Of a stretch of 57,558 bases of DNA, positions 27,862-36,530 are shown piece by piece. Every line of letters begins with the position of its first letter. Within the stretch, counting starts at the first letter, position 1. The stretch is taken from IMG/VR virus record IMGVR_UViG_3300022920_000504, positions 1 to 57,558 of that record, one strand, 5' to 3'. A model generated the notes under the pieces. The model ran no database searches and was not told the origin of the DNA. It saw only the letters and a list, made by a program, of their open reading frames with translations. This DNA is from a virus. A program made the position numbers and the translations under genes.

Positions 27862-29148
27862 ATGTTTATAGAAACTCCTACAGATGCAAAGAATTTGCTT
27901 TCTTTGTTAAATGAATACTCCAGTATCATTAATGTGTATTACACCAAACCAACTACCCATGTGTGCAAAAACTCACCACTTGCATTGATGGTAAATGTAA
28001 ATGATAAATATTACATCGTTTCATTTGAACATCCAGATTCAGTAAACATTCCAGTTAATTTTCTTAATTTAATTTTCAAGTCAACAGGAACGAAGATGAT
28101 ATTTGATAGAAAAAAATTAAAATATCATGTTGGTGAAATTAAAAACTCACATGATGCTATGGTTTGTTCGTATTTATCGTCTAAACTTGAAATTAGCAAC
28201 ACGTATGCAGATTCTAAAGTAACAGATTTTAGATCAGTTCCTATAATGGTTTTATTGAAGCATTTTAAAAAATTGTGTTCTTCTGTTGGTGATATCAAAT
28301 ATGAATCTAACTTACTTAAATACGAAAACGAGTTTTCCTGTGCATTATATGATATAGAGAAAAATGGATTATATGTTAAAAACTTTAAATTAGGTAAACA
28401 AACTCTTGTAGATGAAAATAACTTAGTTTTTAGTCAATATAACATGATGACTCCAACTGGTCGTCCTAGTAATGCGTTTGATAGTGTCAATTACGCTGCG
28501 TTAAATAAAAAGACTGGTCAACGAGATTGTTTTACAAGTCGGTTCGGTGACGATGGATTGTTGATTATGGTTGATTACGAAAGTTACCACTTAAGACTCT
28601 TAGCAAACTTTCTTGATTATGATCTACCTAAAACTTCTTTACATGAATATCTTGGAAAACTTTATCATGGAAAAGATGAACTAACCGAGGATGAATATGA
28701 ACTATCTAAGAAAATTACATTTAATTTAATATACGGTGGAATCACGGACGATGTCAAAGACAATGTACCGTTTATGAAACGAATATCAGAGTATGTAAAT
28801 TCAGTTTGGGATTACTATAACACCAACAACTACGTTGAAACTTGGTATTATAAACGGAAAATTGCTTCTATATTTTTTGGTGACAAAATTAATTCATATA
28901 AAGTGTTTAATTATTTACTGCAATCCGCAGAAACTGAAAAAAATTGTGAAGTCATATTAAAATTAAATAACTATCTTAAAACATCAAAGTCAAAAATGAT
29001 ACTTTATACATACGATGCTTTTTTATTTGATGTGCACAAAAGTGAGTTCAAGTTAATTAAAGAAATGCAACCTATAATTACATCAAACGATAGATATCCT
29101 GTTCGTACATATATGGGTCGTAACTACGGTGACATGAAGCAAATTTAA
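27862..29148 (+). CDS. Divergent, compact family A (Pol I-like) DNA polymerase
   Basis: The start is taken at ATG 27862 (428 residues); an in-frame start at 27823 would overlap the previous gene and adds residues of poor character. Motifs of family A polymerases are in order: TPTGRPSN at 197-204 (the TxxGR entry), motif A MVDYESYHLRLLA with catalytic Asp238, motif B SKKITFNLIYGG (Lys283 or 284, Tyr291), a QSAETE helix near 355, and motif C LYTYDAFLFDV with Asp385. The usual HDE of motif C is YDA, and the motif B Arg is absent. Residues 1-130 keep a faint outline of the Pol I 3'-5' exonuclease domain (DRKKLKYHVG, DAMVCSYL) but lack a clear catalytic set. T4 itself uses a family B polymerase, so this is unusual. 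Activity is plausible but unproven. Confidence 0.75.
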   Translation: MFIETPTDAKNLLSLLNEYSSIINVYYTKPTTHVCKNSPLALMVNVNDKYYIVSFEHPDSVNIPVNFLNLIFKSTGTKMIFDRKKLKYHVGEIKNSHDAMVCSYLSSKLEISNTYADSKVTDFRSVPIMVLLKHFKKLCSSVGDIKYESNLLKYENEFSCALYDIEKNGLYVKNFKLGKQTLVDENNLVFSQYNMMTPTGRPSNAFDSVNYAALNKKTGQRDCFTSRFGDDGLLIMVDYESYHLRLLANFLDYDLPKTSLHEYLGKLYHGKDELTEDEYELSKKITFNLIYGGITDDVKDNVPFMKRISEYVNSVWDYYNTNNYVETWYYKRKIASIFFGDKINSYKVFNYLLQSAETEKNCEVILKLNNYLKTSKSKMILYTYDAFLFDVHKSEFKLIKEMQPIITSNDRYPVRTYMGRNYGDMKQI

Positions 29149-29166
29149 GTTTTGAAATATAACTAA

Positions 29167-29176
29167 GATATTTATA
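29167..29176 (+). promoter_or_regulatory. Late-type promoter motif variant (GATATTTATA)
   Basis: It ends 18 bases upstream of the ATG at 29195, in the 46-base gap after the polymerase-like gene. Confidence 0.4.
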
Positions 29177-29194
29177 TCCAAACGGTTACATCTT

Positions 29195-29590
29195 ATGAAA
29201 ACAAAACTACTTTGCACATTTACTGATATGCATTCTTATGATGCAGAATTAGAATCTATAACAAAATATTACGATATTGTTTTTGATAAGATTTTTATAC
29301 TACAAGATGTAGATGATCTAAATAGTTTGATGTTGACATATAACATTAATCAAGATACATTTAATACTAGTAATTTTTACAAAAATACAATAAGTGTCCA
29401 CCGAAAAAAAGATTCAAATACTCTATACACAATTAACTCATTAAATGCTTTGATAAAAAAACTTAATAACGGCATACTAAATAACAATTTTGTTATAGAT
29501 TGGAACTTGTATAAAAATAAAATACTACTTGTAGATGGTGATTCTTATCGTGAAGTCAACACCCGTCTGTATAATATTAAAAAAGTTTAA
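29195..29590 (+). CDS. Small conserved-looking phage protein of unknown function
   Basis: A 131-residue protein, mixed alpha/beta, with features I associate with a family of small proteins in T4-like phages: a start LLCTFTD, a central KKDSNTLYTINSLNALIKKLNNG and a final DWNLYKNKILLVDGD. No enzymatic motif or cysteine pattern is visible. It lies between the polymerase-like gene and the kinase trio, under its own putative promoter. Function unknown; the family memory is weak. Confidence 0.6.
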   Translation: MKTKLLCTFTDMHSYDAELESITKYYDIVFDKIFILQDVDDLNSLMLTYNINQDTFNTSNFYKNTISVHRKKDSNTLYTINSLNALIKKLNNGILNNNFVIDWNLYKNKILLVDGDSYREVNTRLYNIKKV

Positions 29591-29598
29591 AAAATAAG

Positions 29599-29627
29599 TT
29601 GACTACTAATTCAAAATAAAATAAGGT
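29599..29627 (+). promoter_or_regulatory. Sigma70-like promoter before the PrkA-YeaH-SpoVR trio
   Basis: TTGACT (29599-29604), 17-base spacer, TAAGGT (29622-29627). The -35 is good and the -10 is weak. It lies in the 44-base gap ahead of the prkA-like gene, and transcription would begin at about the second ATG (29635). Confidence 0.45.
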
Positions 29628-29634
29628 AATGGTT

Positions 29635-31737
29635 ATGGAAAATAAAAAACGACAAAAACAAAATAAGGAAGACAGAGCAAGCACCCTCGAATCCTTGATA
29701 AAGTCTGATAACGAAGAGGCAGTAAATACATACGAGTCTTTAAATTGGACCGGCACATTTTGGGATTACATCGCAATGATAGAACAAAATCCAAGTATTG
29801 CGAGAAACTCATACCAAAGACTTTACGATATGGTAATGTCACATGGAACAGAAGAGTTCACATACTGCAAACGTAAACACATTAAGTATAAATTTTTTGA
29901 AGGTCTTGGTGACATTTCTATTTATGGTCTTGAAGAAAATCTAATGGAGTTTATGGACATATTAAAAAGTGCAAGTCGGCATTATGGTCCAGAACGTCGT
30001 GTTATTCTATTACACGGACCTGTTGGTAGTAGTAAGTCTACAATCGTAACTGCTCTTAAAAAAGGTCTTGAGCAATATTCCCAATCAGACGAAGGTGCTT
30101 TATATTCGTTTAGTTGGAAACTCACAGATAAAGACGGAAACGATAATTTAGTTCCATGTCCCATGAATGAAGAACCATTGAAACTTCTTCCTGATGACAT
30201 CCGTAATCAAATTATAGATAATCTTAACGCATCACGTGACGCAGATGACTATAAGATAAAATTAGATGGTGCGTTGAATCCAGTTAATGAGTTTTATTAT
30301 AACCAACTCATGGAACTACATGGTGGTGATTATCGCAAGGTACTTGATCATATTGTTATACGTCGTGTGACTATCTCTGAAAAGAATCGTGTCGGTATTG
30401 GTACGTTCCAACCAAAAGACGAAAAGTCACAAGACGCAACTGAACTTACAGGTGATATCAATTATCGTAAGTTGGCAGAATACGGAAGTGAAAGTGATCC
30501 ACGTGCATTTGATTTTGATGGAGAGTTTTTAGTTTCTAATCGTGGACTTATTGAATTTCAAGAAATTCTTAAACTACAAACAGAATTTTTGTATGATCTT
30601 CTTGGTGCAACTCAGGAACATCGTGTTAAACCACGTCGTTTTAATCAAGTACCTATTGATGAAGTTATTCTTGGTCACACCAATAATGCTGAGTTTGAAA
30701 AGTTGACCAACAACAAATTCATGGAAGCACTTCGTGATAGAACCATTAAGATTGATATTCCATATCTACTGAAAATTGACGAAGAGAAAAAGATTTATGA
30801 TCACTTCTATAATACAAGTACCGTAAACAAGCACATTGCTCCTCATACAACTTATTTGGCTGCATTGTTCGCAGTTGTAAGTCGTTTAGAAGAAAGTTCC
30901 AAGCAAGATATGGGTATTATTCAAAAAGCAAAACTTTACAATGGTCAAAGTGTACATGGATTCACAGATGAACACGTAAAGGAAATGCAAGATGAATCAC
31001 CAAAAGAAGGATTGTATGGTGGAGTATCTGCACGATTTATTCAGAATCAGTTTTCCAACGCAATTGTAAATCCAAGAATGGGTGCTAAGAGTTTAAATCC
31101 ATTTATGTTGTTTGCACAAATTCGTGAAGGACTTAAAAGTTATAGTGGATTTAATAGTGAAGACGATAAAAAGAATTTGATGGAACGTCTTGAAGCAGTT
31201 GAAAAAGAATATGATAGAATTGTGAAACGAGAAGTACAACAAGCACTTAGTAGTAGTGAAGAAGCAATAAAAGCAACGTGTACCAACTATATTGATAACA
31301 TTGTTGCGTATATTCAAGACGAAAAAGTTACCAATCAAGTTACCGGTAAAGAAGAAGTTGCAAATGAACAACTTATGCGTAGCATTGAAGAAAAGATTGG
31401 CATTTCCAATGGCATGAAGGACGATTTCCGTAGAGAGATTATGAATTACATGGGTGGACTTGCCGCTAAAGGTAAAGAGTTCAAATACGACTCTAACGAG
31501 CAGTTATACAAAGCACTTGAAAAGAAGTTGTTTGAAGATACCAAAGATAGCATAAAGTTATCTGCTCTTGCCCAAGATACTGCAACCGTAGTTGATAAAG
31601 AACTTCTTGAAAAGATTGATGCTTTGAAGCAACGACTTATTACTTCATTTGGATATGATGCAGATAGTGCTTCGGATGTTCTTACCTATGTTGGAAGTAT
31701 TTTTGCAAGGGGTGATGCAGACGAAGACGAAGATTAA
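29635..31737 (+). CDS. prkA: PrkA-type AAA+ serine protein kinase (YeaG family)
   Basis: About 700 residues from the ATG at 29635 (E. coli YeaG has 644); an ATG six bases upstream is possible but is badly spaced from the AAGG ribosome site. Signature features: FFEGLGDISIYGLEENLMEF around residue 85-105, P-loop GPVGSSKS (128-135, with Ser for the usual Gly before Lys), then the long helical AAA+ region with TGDINYRKLAEYG, FLVSNRGLIEFQEILK and GHTNNAEFEKLTNNK, the standard PrkA blocks, and a C-terminal helical kinase-like domain. PrkA proteins phosphorylate serine and function with YeaH and SpoVR in starvation and stress responses (E. coli) and sporulation (Bacillus). Both partner genes follow immediately. 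Confidence 0.93.
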   Translation: MENKKRQKQNKEDRASTLESLIKSDNEEAVNTYESLNWTGTFWDYIAMIEQNPSIARNSYQRLYDMVMSHGTEEFTYCKRKHIKYKFFEGLGDISIYGLEENLMEFMDILKSASRHYGPERRVILLHGPVGSSKSTIVTALKKGLEQYSQSDEGALYSFSWKLTDKDGNDNLVPCPMNEEPLKLLPDDIRNQIIDNLNASRDADDYKIKLDGALNPVNEFYYNQLMELHGGDYRKVLDHIVIRRVTISEKNRVGIGTFQPKDEKSQDATELTGDINYRKLAEYGSESDPRAFDFDGEFLVSNRGLIEFQEILKLQTEFLYDLLGATQEHRVKPRRFNQVPIDEVILGHTNNAEFEKLTNNKFMEALRDRTIKIDIPYLLKIDEEKKIYDHFYNTSTVNKHIAPHTTYLAALFAVVSRLEESSKQDMGIIQKAKLYNGQSVHGFTDEHVKEMQDESPKEGLYGGVSARFIQNQFSNAIVNPRMGAKSLNPFMLFAQIREGLKSYSGFNSEDDKKNLMERLEAVEKEYDRIVKREVQQALSSSEEAIKATCTNYIDNIVAYIQDEKVTNQVTGKEEVANEQLMRSIEEKIGISNGMKDDFRREIMNYMGGLAAKGKEFKYDSNEQLYKALEKKLFEDTKDSIKLSALAQDTATVVDKELLEKIDALKQRLITSFGYDADSASDVLTYVGSIFARGDADEDED

Positions 31738-31757
31738 TAGTCAACGAATACATCATT

Positions 31758-32912
31758 ATGCCATCACGTAGAATACGAGAAGACCACGGTGAATACAGAG
31801 ATATCGTCAAAGGAAACGTTGACGAAAAACTCAAAAAACACATTAAAGGTGGTCAACGAGTTACACGAAGAGGAAAAGACTTTGTAGTAGTTCGGGTTCC
31901 TCATGTAGAACTTCCTAGTTTTCGTTACGGACAACCTTCTGATGGAGGTGGTATCGGCAACGGAGAAGCAGATGTAGGAGATGAAGTTGGAGAAGGACCA
32001 CCCGAAGGTCAAGGTCAAGGAGGTCAACCGGGTGAAGGTGGAGAAGGTGAAGGAGAAGGTCATGAAATTGATGTAGGAATCAGCATGGATGCTTACTTTG
32101 ATATGATCGGTGAAGAACTTCAATTACCAAATCTACTTCCCAAAGAAAATGGGGAAATGGTCAAAGAAAAAATCAAGTGGAATCGTATTGCCAAAGTAGG
32201 AAACAATAGTTTGCTTCATAAACGCAAAACTCTCAAGAATGCTTTCAAACGATTAATTTCATCGGAAGACTACAACCCAGACGACTTATCTAACTTTTAT
32301 CCAATTAAAGATGATAAAGAATTCAGAAGTTGGAGTTCAGTTGAAGTACCTGATACAAACGCTGCAATCTTTTTTGTGTCGGATATATCTGCAAGTATGG
32401 ACGAACCAAAACGTGCATTGATTCGTGAACTATGTTGGTATCTTGATAATTGGGTTCAACGATTTTATCAAGAAACTCAAGTAAAATATATTGTACACGA
32501 TCACCATGCCCAAGAAGTAGATCAAGAAAAGTTTTACAAATATAAAAGTGGTGGTGGAACACAAATTAGTAGTGCATTTCATTTAGTCAACGATATTGTA
32601 GAAAACGCATTTCCATTGAACGAATGGAACATTTATGTATTTTATTTAAGTGACGGAGAAAACTTTGGTTCTGATAATGATTTATGTGTTGATTATTTAA
32701 CAAAAATGCAAACATATGCAAATTTAATCGGCATCACCGAAGTAAAAGCAATTAGAAGTTGGGCAACATTTTTGCCACACATTCAATCTAAATTATCAAG
32801 TGGAGAACTTGATCCAAAAACAATAGTAACTGCGTCAATGGACTCACAAGCAGATGTGTTTAAAACACTACAAAAACTGCTGACACCTGCTGGCGAAGAA
32901 GTACCTTTTTAA
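31758..32912 (+). CDS. yeaH: YeaH/YhbH family protein (DUF444) with VWA-like domain
   Basis: A 384-residue member of the family that accompanies PrkA (E. coli YeaH, 427 residues). The N-terminus carries the basic entry with R-x-G-(K)DFVVVRVPHVELPSFRYG, followed by a Gly/Glu-rich flexible linker (GEGGEGEGEGHE, residues about 95-115). The second half is a von Willebrand A-like fold with the metal-site motif DISAS (Asp209-x-Ser-x-Ser), the conserved HDHHAQEVDQEKFYKY and SGGGTQISSAF, and YLSDGENF. Such domains usually bind partner proteins through a metal ion. It lies 20 bases after the kinase gene and four bases before the SpoVR gene, so the trio is one operon in the same order as in bacteria. 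Confidence 0.93.
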   Translation: MPSRRIREDHGEYRDIVKGNVDEKLKKHIKGGQRVTRRGKDFVVVRVPHVELPSFRYGQPSDGGGIGNGEADVGDEVGEGPPEGQGQGGQPGEGGEGEGEGHEIDVGISMDAYFDMIGEELQLPNLLPKENGEMVKEKIKWNRIAKVGNNSLLHKRKTLKNAFKRLISSEDYNPDDLSNFYPIKDDKEFRSWSSVEVPDTNAAIFFVSDISASMDEPKRALIRELCWYLDNWVQRFYQETQVKYIVHDHHAQEVDQEKFYKYKSGGGTQISSAFHLVNDIVENAFPLNEWNIYVFYLSDGENFGSDNDLCVDYLTKMQTYANLIGITEVKAIRSWATFLPHIQSKLSSGELDPKTIVTASMDSQADVFKTLQKLLTPAGEEVPF

Positions 32913-32916
32913 TATT

Positions 32917-34482
32917 ATGGGAATTGCATGGGAAGTAGATAGTTTAAACGAAGGAGTGTGTCCAGAGTTGGCAGCTCTTATACCTGAATGCCTAAAGGCG
33001 TGTTATGATAATGGACTTGATCCGTATCCGTTGTGCATTGAAGAATTTGATGCAGACGAAATAGTTGAAATTGCCGCTTATGGTGGATTTCCTGTTCGTT
33101 ATCCACACTTTAATTTCGGACAACAATTTGAGCAGTTGCATCATCAGTATCATTCTGGTATGGGTAAGATTTACGAAATGGTTGTAAATACTGATCCAAC
33201 TTATATGTACCTTCAACGAAACAATCCTATCGTTGATAATTTGACCGTTGTTGCACACGCAACTGCACATAGTGATTTTTTCAAGAACAACATTATGTTC
33301 AAGCACACGAATCGTAATATGATGAATGTGATGGCAAATCATAGTGATAAAATTCGTATGTATATGGATCGTTTTGGTCGCAAGAAAGTCAAAGACTTTT
33401 TGAACGCAGCTCTTGCAATTGATGATTTAATTGATCCATCACTTTGTTATCGTGAAAGTAATTTAAAGAAAGCAACTAAATTCAACTTTGAAGATCGTCA
33501 ACCAAGAGAACACGTTTCTCGTATGGAAACGAAAGAATATATGCAGAAGTATGTTAATCCTGCACACTATATTGAAAAGCAAAGACGAGAACGTGAAGAA
33601 CGAACAAAGTTAGCAGAAAACAAATTTCCACTTCGTCCTGAACGAGATATTATGTTGATGATTATCAATCATTGTCGTTTAGAACCTTGGCAACAGAATG
33701 TGCTTAGTATGATTCGTGATGAATCTATTTATTATCGTCCACAGGGAATGACCAAAGTACTCAACGAAGGTTGGGCAAGTTATTGGGATAGTTACATAAT
33801 GGCAACTTGTAATTTTGCAGGTGACGAAGGAATCTTTGATTATGCCAAACACCACGCAGGAGTTCTTGGTGGAAAGTATAACATGAACAATCCATATAAA
33901 CTTGGAAACACTTTATTACGTGACATTGAAGATCGTTGGAACAAAGGAAAATTTGGCAAGGAATATGAAAATTGTGACCGTGGTGATGAAAAACGATATT
34001 GGAATAAAAACCTCGGTCTTGGTCGTGAAAAACTATTTGAAGTTCGTGAATTGTATAATGATGTAACATTTCTTAATGAATTCTTTACACGAGATTTTTG
34101 TGAAAAGTATGAGTATTTTGAATATGCGTTAGACAAATCAACCAACAAGTATGTAGTTGTAAGCAAAGATCACAAAAAGATAAAAGAAAAGTTAGTTGAA
34201 CGTCATGTTAATATGGGGCGACCTGTTATTTACATGGAGAATATGAAATATCAAAACACAGAAATTTTACTACGACACGATTTTGATGGAAGACCGTTAG
34301 ATATCAAATACGCAACGGGTACTATGGCATATCTACATGAGATTATCAAAAAACCTATTAATATCCTTACATATGATGTAGACTCTGAGGGATATGGCAA
34401 TGCAAAAGAAACTGTTGAAGTTGAAGTTCGTTATCGTTATTGCAATGGAGAAATGAAACGATTCGAGGGTGGTAAGATTTGA
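32917..34482 (+). CDS. spoVR: SpoVR family protein (YcgB-like)
   Basis: A 521-residue protein, close to the size of E. coli YcgB (510). Conserved SpoVR blocks are visible: FNFGQQFEQLHHQYHSGMGKIYEMV split near residues 68-93, NNPIVDNLTVVAHATAHSDFF, QPREHVSRMETKEYMQKYVN, and the central YYRPQGMTKVLNEGWASYWDS, with many conserved His and Glu residues (HxxxH-like clusters) that look metal-binding. The biochemical function of the family is not established; in bacteria it works in the same pathway as PrkA and YeaH. Full length with no internal stop suggests that the phage keeps it under selection. Confidence 0.93.
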   Translation: MGIAWEVDSLNEGVCPELAALIPECLKACYDNGLDPYPLCIEEFDADEIVEIAAYGGFPVRYPHFNFGQQFEQLHHQYHSGMGKIYEMVVNTDPTYMYLQRNNPIVDNLTVVAHATAHSDFFKNNIMFKHTNRNMMNVMANHSDKIRMYMDRFGRKKVKDFLNAALAIDDLIDPSLCYRESNLKKATKFNFEDRQPREHVSRMETKEYMQKYVNPAHYIEKQRREREERTKLAENKFPLRPERDIMLMIINHCRLEPWQQNVLSMIRDESIYYRPQGMTKVLNEGWASYWDSYIMATCNFAGDEGIFDYAKHHAGVLGGKYNMNNPYKLGNTLLRDIEDRWNKGKFGKEYENCDRGDEKRYWNKNLGLGREKLFEVRELYNDVTFLNEFFTRDFCEKYEYFEYALDKSTNKYVVVSKDHKKIKEKLVERHVNMGRPVIYMENMKYQNTEILLRHDFDGRPLDIKYATGTMAYLHEIIKKPINILTYDVDSEGYGNAKETVEVEVRYRYCNGEMKRFEGGKI

Positions 34483-34485
34483 TAA

Positions 34486-35241
34486 GTGAGTCCAAGCACA
34501 AATCAAATATATCAATTAGATAATTTAGAGTTACTTGGTAGATTAGATACCGAGTCTATAGATTTAATTTATTGTGACATTTTATATGGAACAGGTAAAA
34601 AGTTTAAAGATTATCAAGATTTACCGGCTGAACGACATACAATAGATGCTCATTATATTCCTCGTTTACATGAAATGAAACGAGTATTGAAATCAACCGG
34701 AACAATTTATTTGCAAATGGATTTACGCATAGTTCATTGGATACGAGTTTTAATGGATGGTGTGTTTGGATATGAAAATTTCAGAAATCAAATTGTAGTA
34801 AAGTTTAATATAGGTGGTCGTGGCAAACGAGAGTTTGCAAAAAAACACGATTACATTATAGTGTATACAAAATCCAACGAATTCGTGTTTAATGATCTTG
34901 ATATCCGAGTTCCATATAAATCTGTTATTAGCAAAAAACAAGACAGACCCAACATCACCGAAGAGAAATTAAAAATTGGAACGATACCTACAAATGTTTG
35001 GGATGATATTCCATCTGGTTTAAAAGTTAAGAAGGCAACAAACTACTATAGCGAGAAACATCCTAAGATTTTAGAAAGAATTATAAAAGCAAGTAGCAAT
35101 GAAAACGATGTAGTTGCAGATTTTTATTGTGGAAGTGGTACTACATTGGCAGTTGCCAAGTCGTTGAATCGTAACTTTATCGGATGTGATATTAATGCAG
35201 ATGCTGTTCGTATTTCTACCGAACGAATATTTCAAAAATAG
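34486..35241 (+). CDS. Beta-class DNA methyltransferase with altered catalytic motif
   Basis: A 251-residue protein with a GTG start three bases after the SpoVR stop. The motif order IV then I defines the beta class of amino-methyltransferases (N6-adenine or N4-cytosine). Motif IV reads DILYGTGKKFKDYQD at residues 31-45, where the usual DPP(Y/F) is DILY. Motif I is ADFYCGSGTTLAVAKSL near residues 209-225, followed by GCDIN, the cofactor-binding Asp. The body has the expected target region with HTIDAHYIPRLHEMKRVLK and KKHDYIIVYTKS. It may protect phage DNA from host restriction. The change in motif IV leaves catalytic activity uncertain. No restriction enzyme gene is adjacent. Confidence 0.82.
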   Translation: MSPSTNQIYQLDNLELLGRLDTESIDLIYCDILYGTGKKFKDYQDLPAERHTIDAHYIPRLHEMKRVLKSTGTIYLQMDLRIVHWIRVLMDGVFGYENFRNQIVVKFNIGGRGKREFAKKHDYIIVYTKSNEFVFNDLDIRVPYKSVISKKQDRPNITEEKLKIGTIPTNVWDDIPSGLKVKKATNYYSEKHPKILERIIKASSNENDVVADFYCGSGTTLAVAKSLNRNFIGCDINADAVRISTERIFQK

Positions 35242-35255
35242 TTCAAATATTTGCC

Positions 35256-35284
35256 TTGAAAACGACACAAAATTGAGTTAGAAT
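35256..35284 (+). promoter_or_regulatory. Sigma70-like promoter before the gp32 region
   Basis: TTGAAA (35256-35261), 17-base spacer, TAGAAT (35279-35284). Spacing is ideal and both boxes differ by one or two bases from consensus. The -10 box touches a late-type motif, so the same start region could serve early and late. Confidence 0.65.
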
Positions 35285-35293
35285 ATATTTATA
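35284..35293 (+). promoter_or_regulatory. Late-type promoter motif TATATTTATA adjoining a sigma70-like promoter
   Basis: An exact copy that shares its first base with the -10 box of the sigma70-like promoter. It leaves a leader of about 55 bases before the small gene at 35351, containing a repeated AACAATTAACAATTAACAATTTAAAAA stretch without a strong ribosome site. Confidence 0.5.
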
Positions 35294-35350
35294 TATAAGC
35301 ACAAACAATGCTTTAAAAATATTAACAATTAACAATTAACAATTTAAAAA

Positions 35351-35581
35351 ATGAGTAGTAAAGATTTAAATCTAAATGCCTACGGCATTCGATTGGAGGT
35401 ACTAAAAAACGCAAAAGAGATGGTTTGGGACTCTTGGCATATGGAAAACAATGAAGCAAAAGATAGTGCTTCATTTGAGAAAATTCCATACGAAATTCCA
35501 CCACTTCCAACTACGCAGGATGTTTTAGCAACTGCAGCTGAATTTTACGATTTCGTTGAAAATCACGGAAAAAATTCTTAA
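35351..35581 (+). CDS. Small conserved-type phage protein upstream of gp32
   Basis: A 76-residue acidic helical protein: NAYGIRLEVLKNAKEMVWDSW in the first third and LPTTQDVLATAAEFYDFVEN in the last. Small proteins with this layout (AYxIRxEVLKxAK ... DVLxxAxEFYxFV) recur next to replication genes in T4-like phages; I know no assigned function. It is transcribed from a promoter pair 58-95 bases upstream, and a separate sigma70-like promoter follows it. Confidence 0.65.
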   Translation: MSSKDLNLNAYGIRLEVLKNAKEMVWDSWHMENNEAKDSASFEKIPYEIPPLPTTQDVLATAAEFYDFVENHGKNS

Positions 35582-35596
35582 TAAATATAATTCTTA

Positions 35597-35625
35597 TTGA
35601 CTAATGTCGATGTGGATAGTATTAT
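35597..35625 (+). promoter_or_regulatory. Strong sigma70-like promoter of the single-strand binding protein gene
   Basis: TTGACT (35597-35602), 17-base spacer, TATTAT (35620-35625): one mismatch from consensus in each box. It lies 51 bases upstream of the gp32-like ATG, whose ribosome site is AAGGAAT. This is the best host-type promoter in the window, as expected for an SSB made early in large amounts. Confidence 0.75.
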
Positions 35626-35675
35626 ATTAAGAATATTATTAAACAATAAAAACAATAAAAACTAAGGAATAAAAA

Positions 35676-36506
35676 ATGGCAATTGACCTAGACAAAATCA
35701 AAGCAAAACTTACGAACCTCTCTCAGAGCAACAATCGTAAGAATTATCAATGGAAACCCCAACCTGGCAAGCAACAGGTTCGTATCGTGCCTTACAAGCA
35801 TCAACCAGATAATCCGTTTATCGAGTTGTTCTTCCACTACGGAATCAACAATCGGACTTATCTTTCTCCCAAGTCATTTGGTCGTCCTGACCCAATCGTA
35901 GAGTTTGCAGAAAAGTTGACTCGCAGTGGAGACAAAGATGATTATCGCATGGGACGTTCCCTAATGCCAAAGATGAGAACTTTCGTTCCTGTCATCGTTC
36001 GTGGTGAAGAAGCAGAAGGAGTTCGTTTTTGGGGATTTGGTAAAGAGGTTTACCAAGAACTACTAGGTGTCATCGCAGATCCCGATTATGGAGACATTAC
36101 CGACCCAATCAACGGAAGAGACATTACAATTGAATTTCTTTCTGCTGAAGAGGCTGGTCGTTCATTTCCAAAGACTAACATTCGTGTTAAACCAAACACA
36201 TCATCTGTATCCGACAACAAAAATATTGCTGACGGAGTTGCTAACAATCAAGCAGAAATTACTGAAATCTACCAAGAACTCAGTTACGATGATTTGAAAG
36301 ACGCACTTGAAAAATGGGTGAGTGGAGAATCTGAAGAAGATGCTCCTCCTGCTGAGTCGGTGTCATCCGATGAAGTGGTGGTTGAAGAAACACAGACAGA
36401 AGTAAAGCAACCAAAAGTTGCAAGTGCAACTTCTGAACAAAGTAAACCAAACGCAACTTCCACGGAAGATGTTGAGGCTGCTTTTGAAGAGTTGTTCAAG
36501 TCTTAA
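35676..36506 (+). CDS. 32: Single-stranded DNA-binding protein, gp32-like
   Basis: A 276-residue protein. The N-terminus MAIDLDKIKAKLTNL with a basic segment is the cooperativity region; the OB-fold core has NYQWKPQPGKQQVRIVPYKH, FIELFFHYGINNRTYLSP, and RTFVPVIVRGEEAEGVRFWG with FGKEVYQELLG, all typical of T4-like gp32. The C-terminus is acidic and disordered, ending EAAFEELFKS, the usual docking tail for replication proteins. There is no cysteine in the protein, so the zinc site of T4 gp32 (His64, Cys77, Cys87, Cys90) is absent, as in many T4-like phages outside the Enterobacteria group. It is followed by a large hairpin and the recombinase gene. Confidence 0.93.
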   Translation: MAIDLDKIKAKLTNLSQSNNRKNYQWKPQPGKQQVRIVPYKHQPDNPFIELFFHYGINNRTYLSPKSFGRPDPIVEFAEKLTRSGDKDDYRMGRSLMPKMRTFVPVIVRGEEAEGVRFWGFGKEVYQELLGVIADPDYGDITDPINGRDITIEFLSAEEAGRSFPKTNIRVKPNTSSVSDNKNIADGVANNQAEITEIYQELSYDDLKDALEKWVSGESEEDAPPAESVSSDEVVVEETQTEVKQPKVASATSEQSKPNATSTEDVEAAFEELFKS

Positions 36507-36530
36507 AGAAGAAAAAAACAAAGAACTGTA

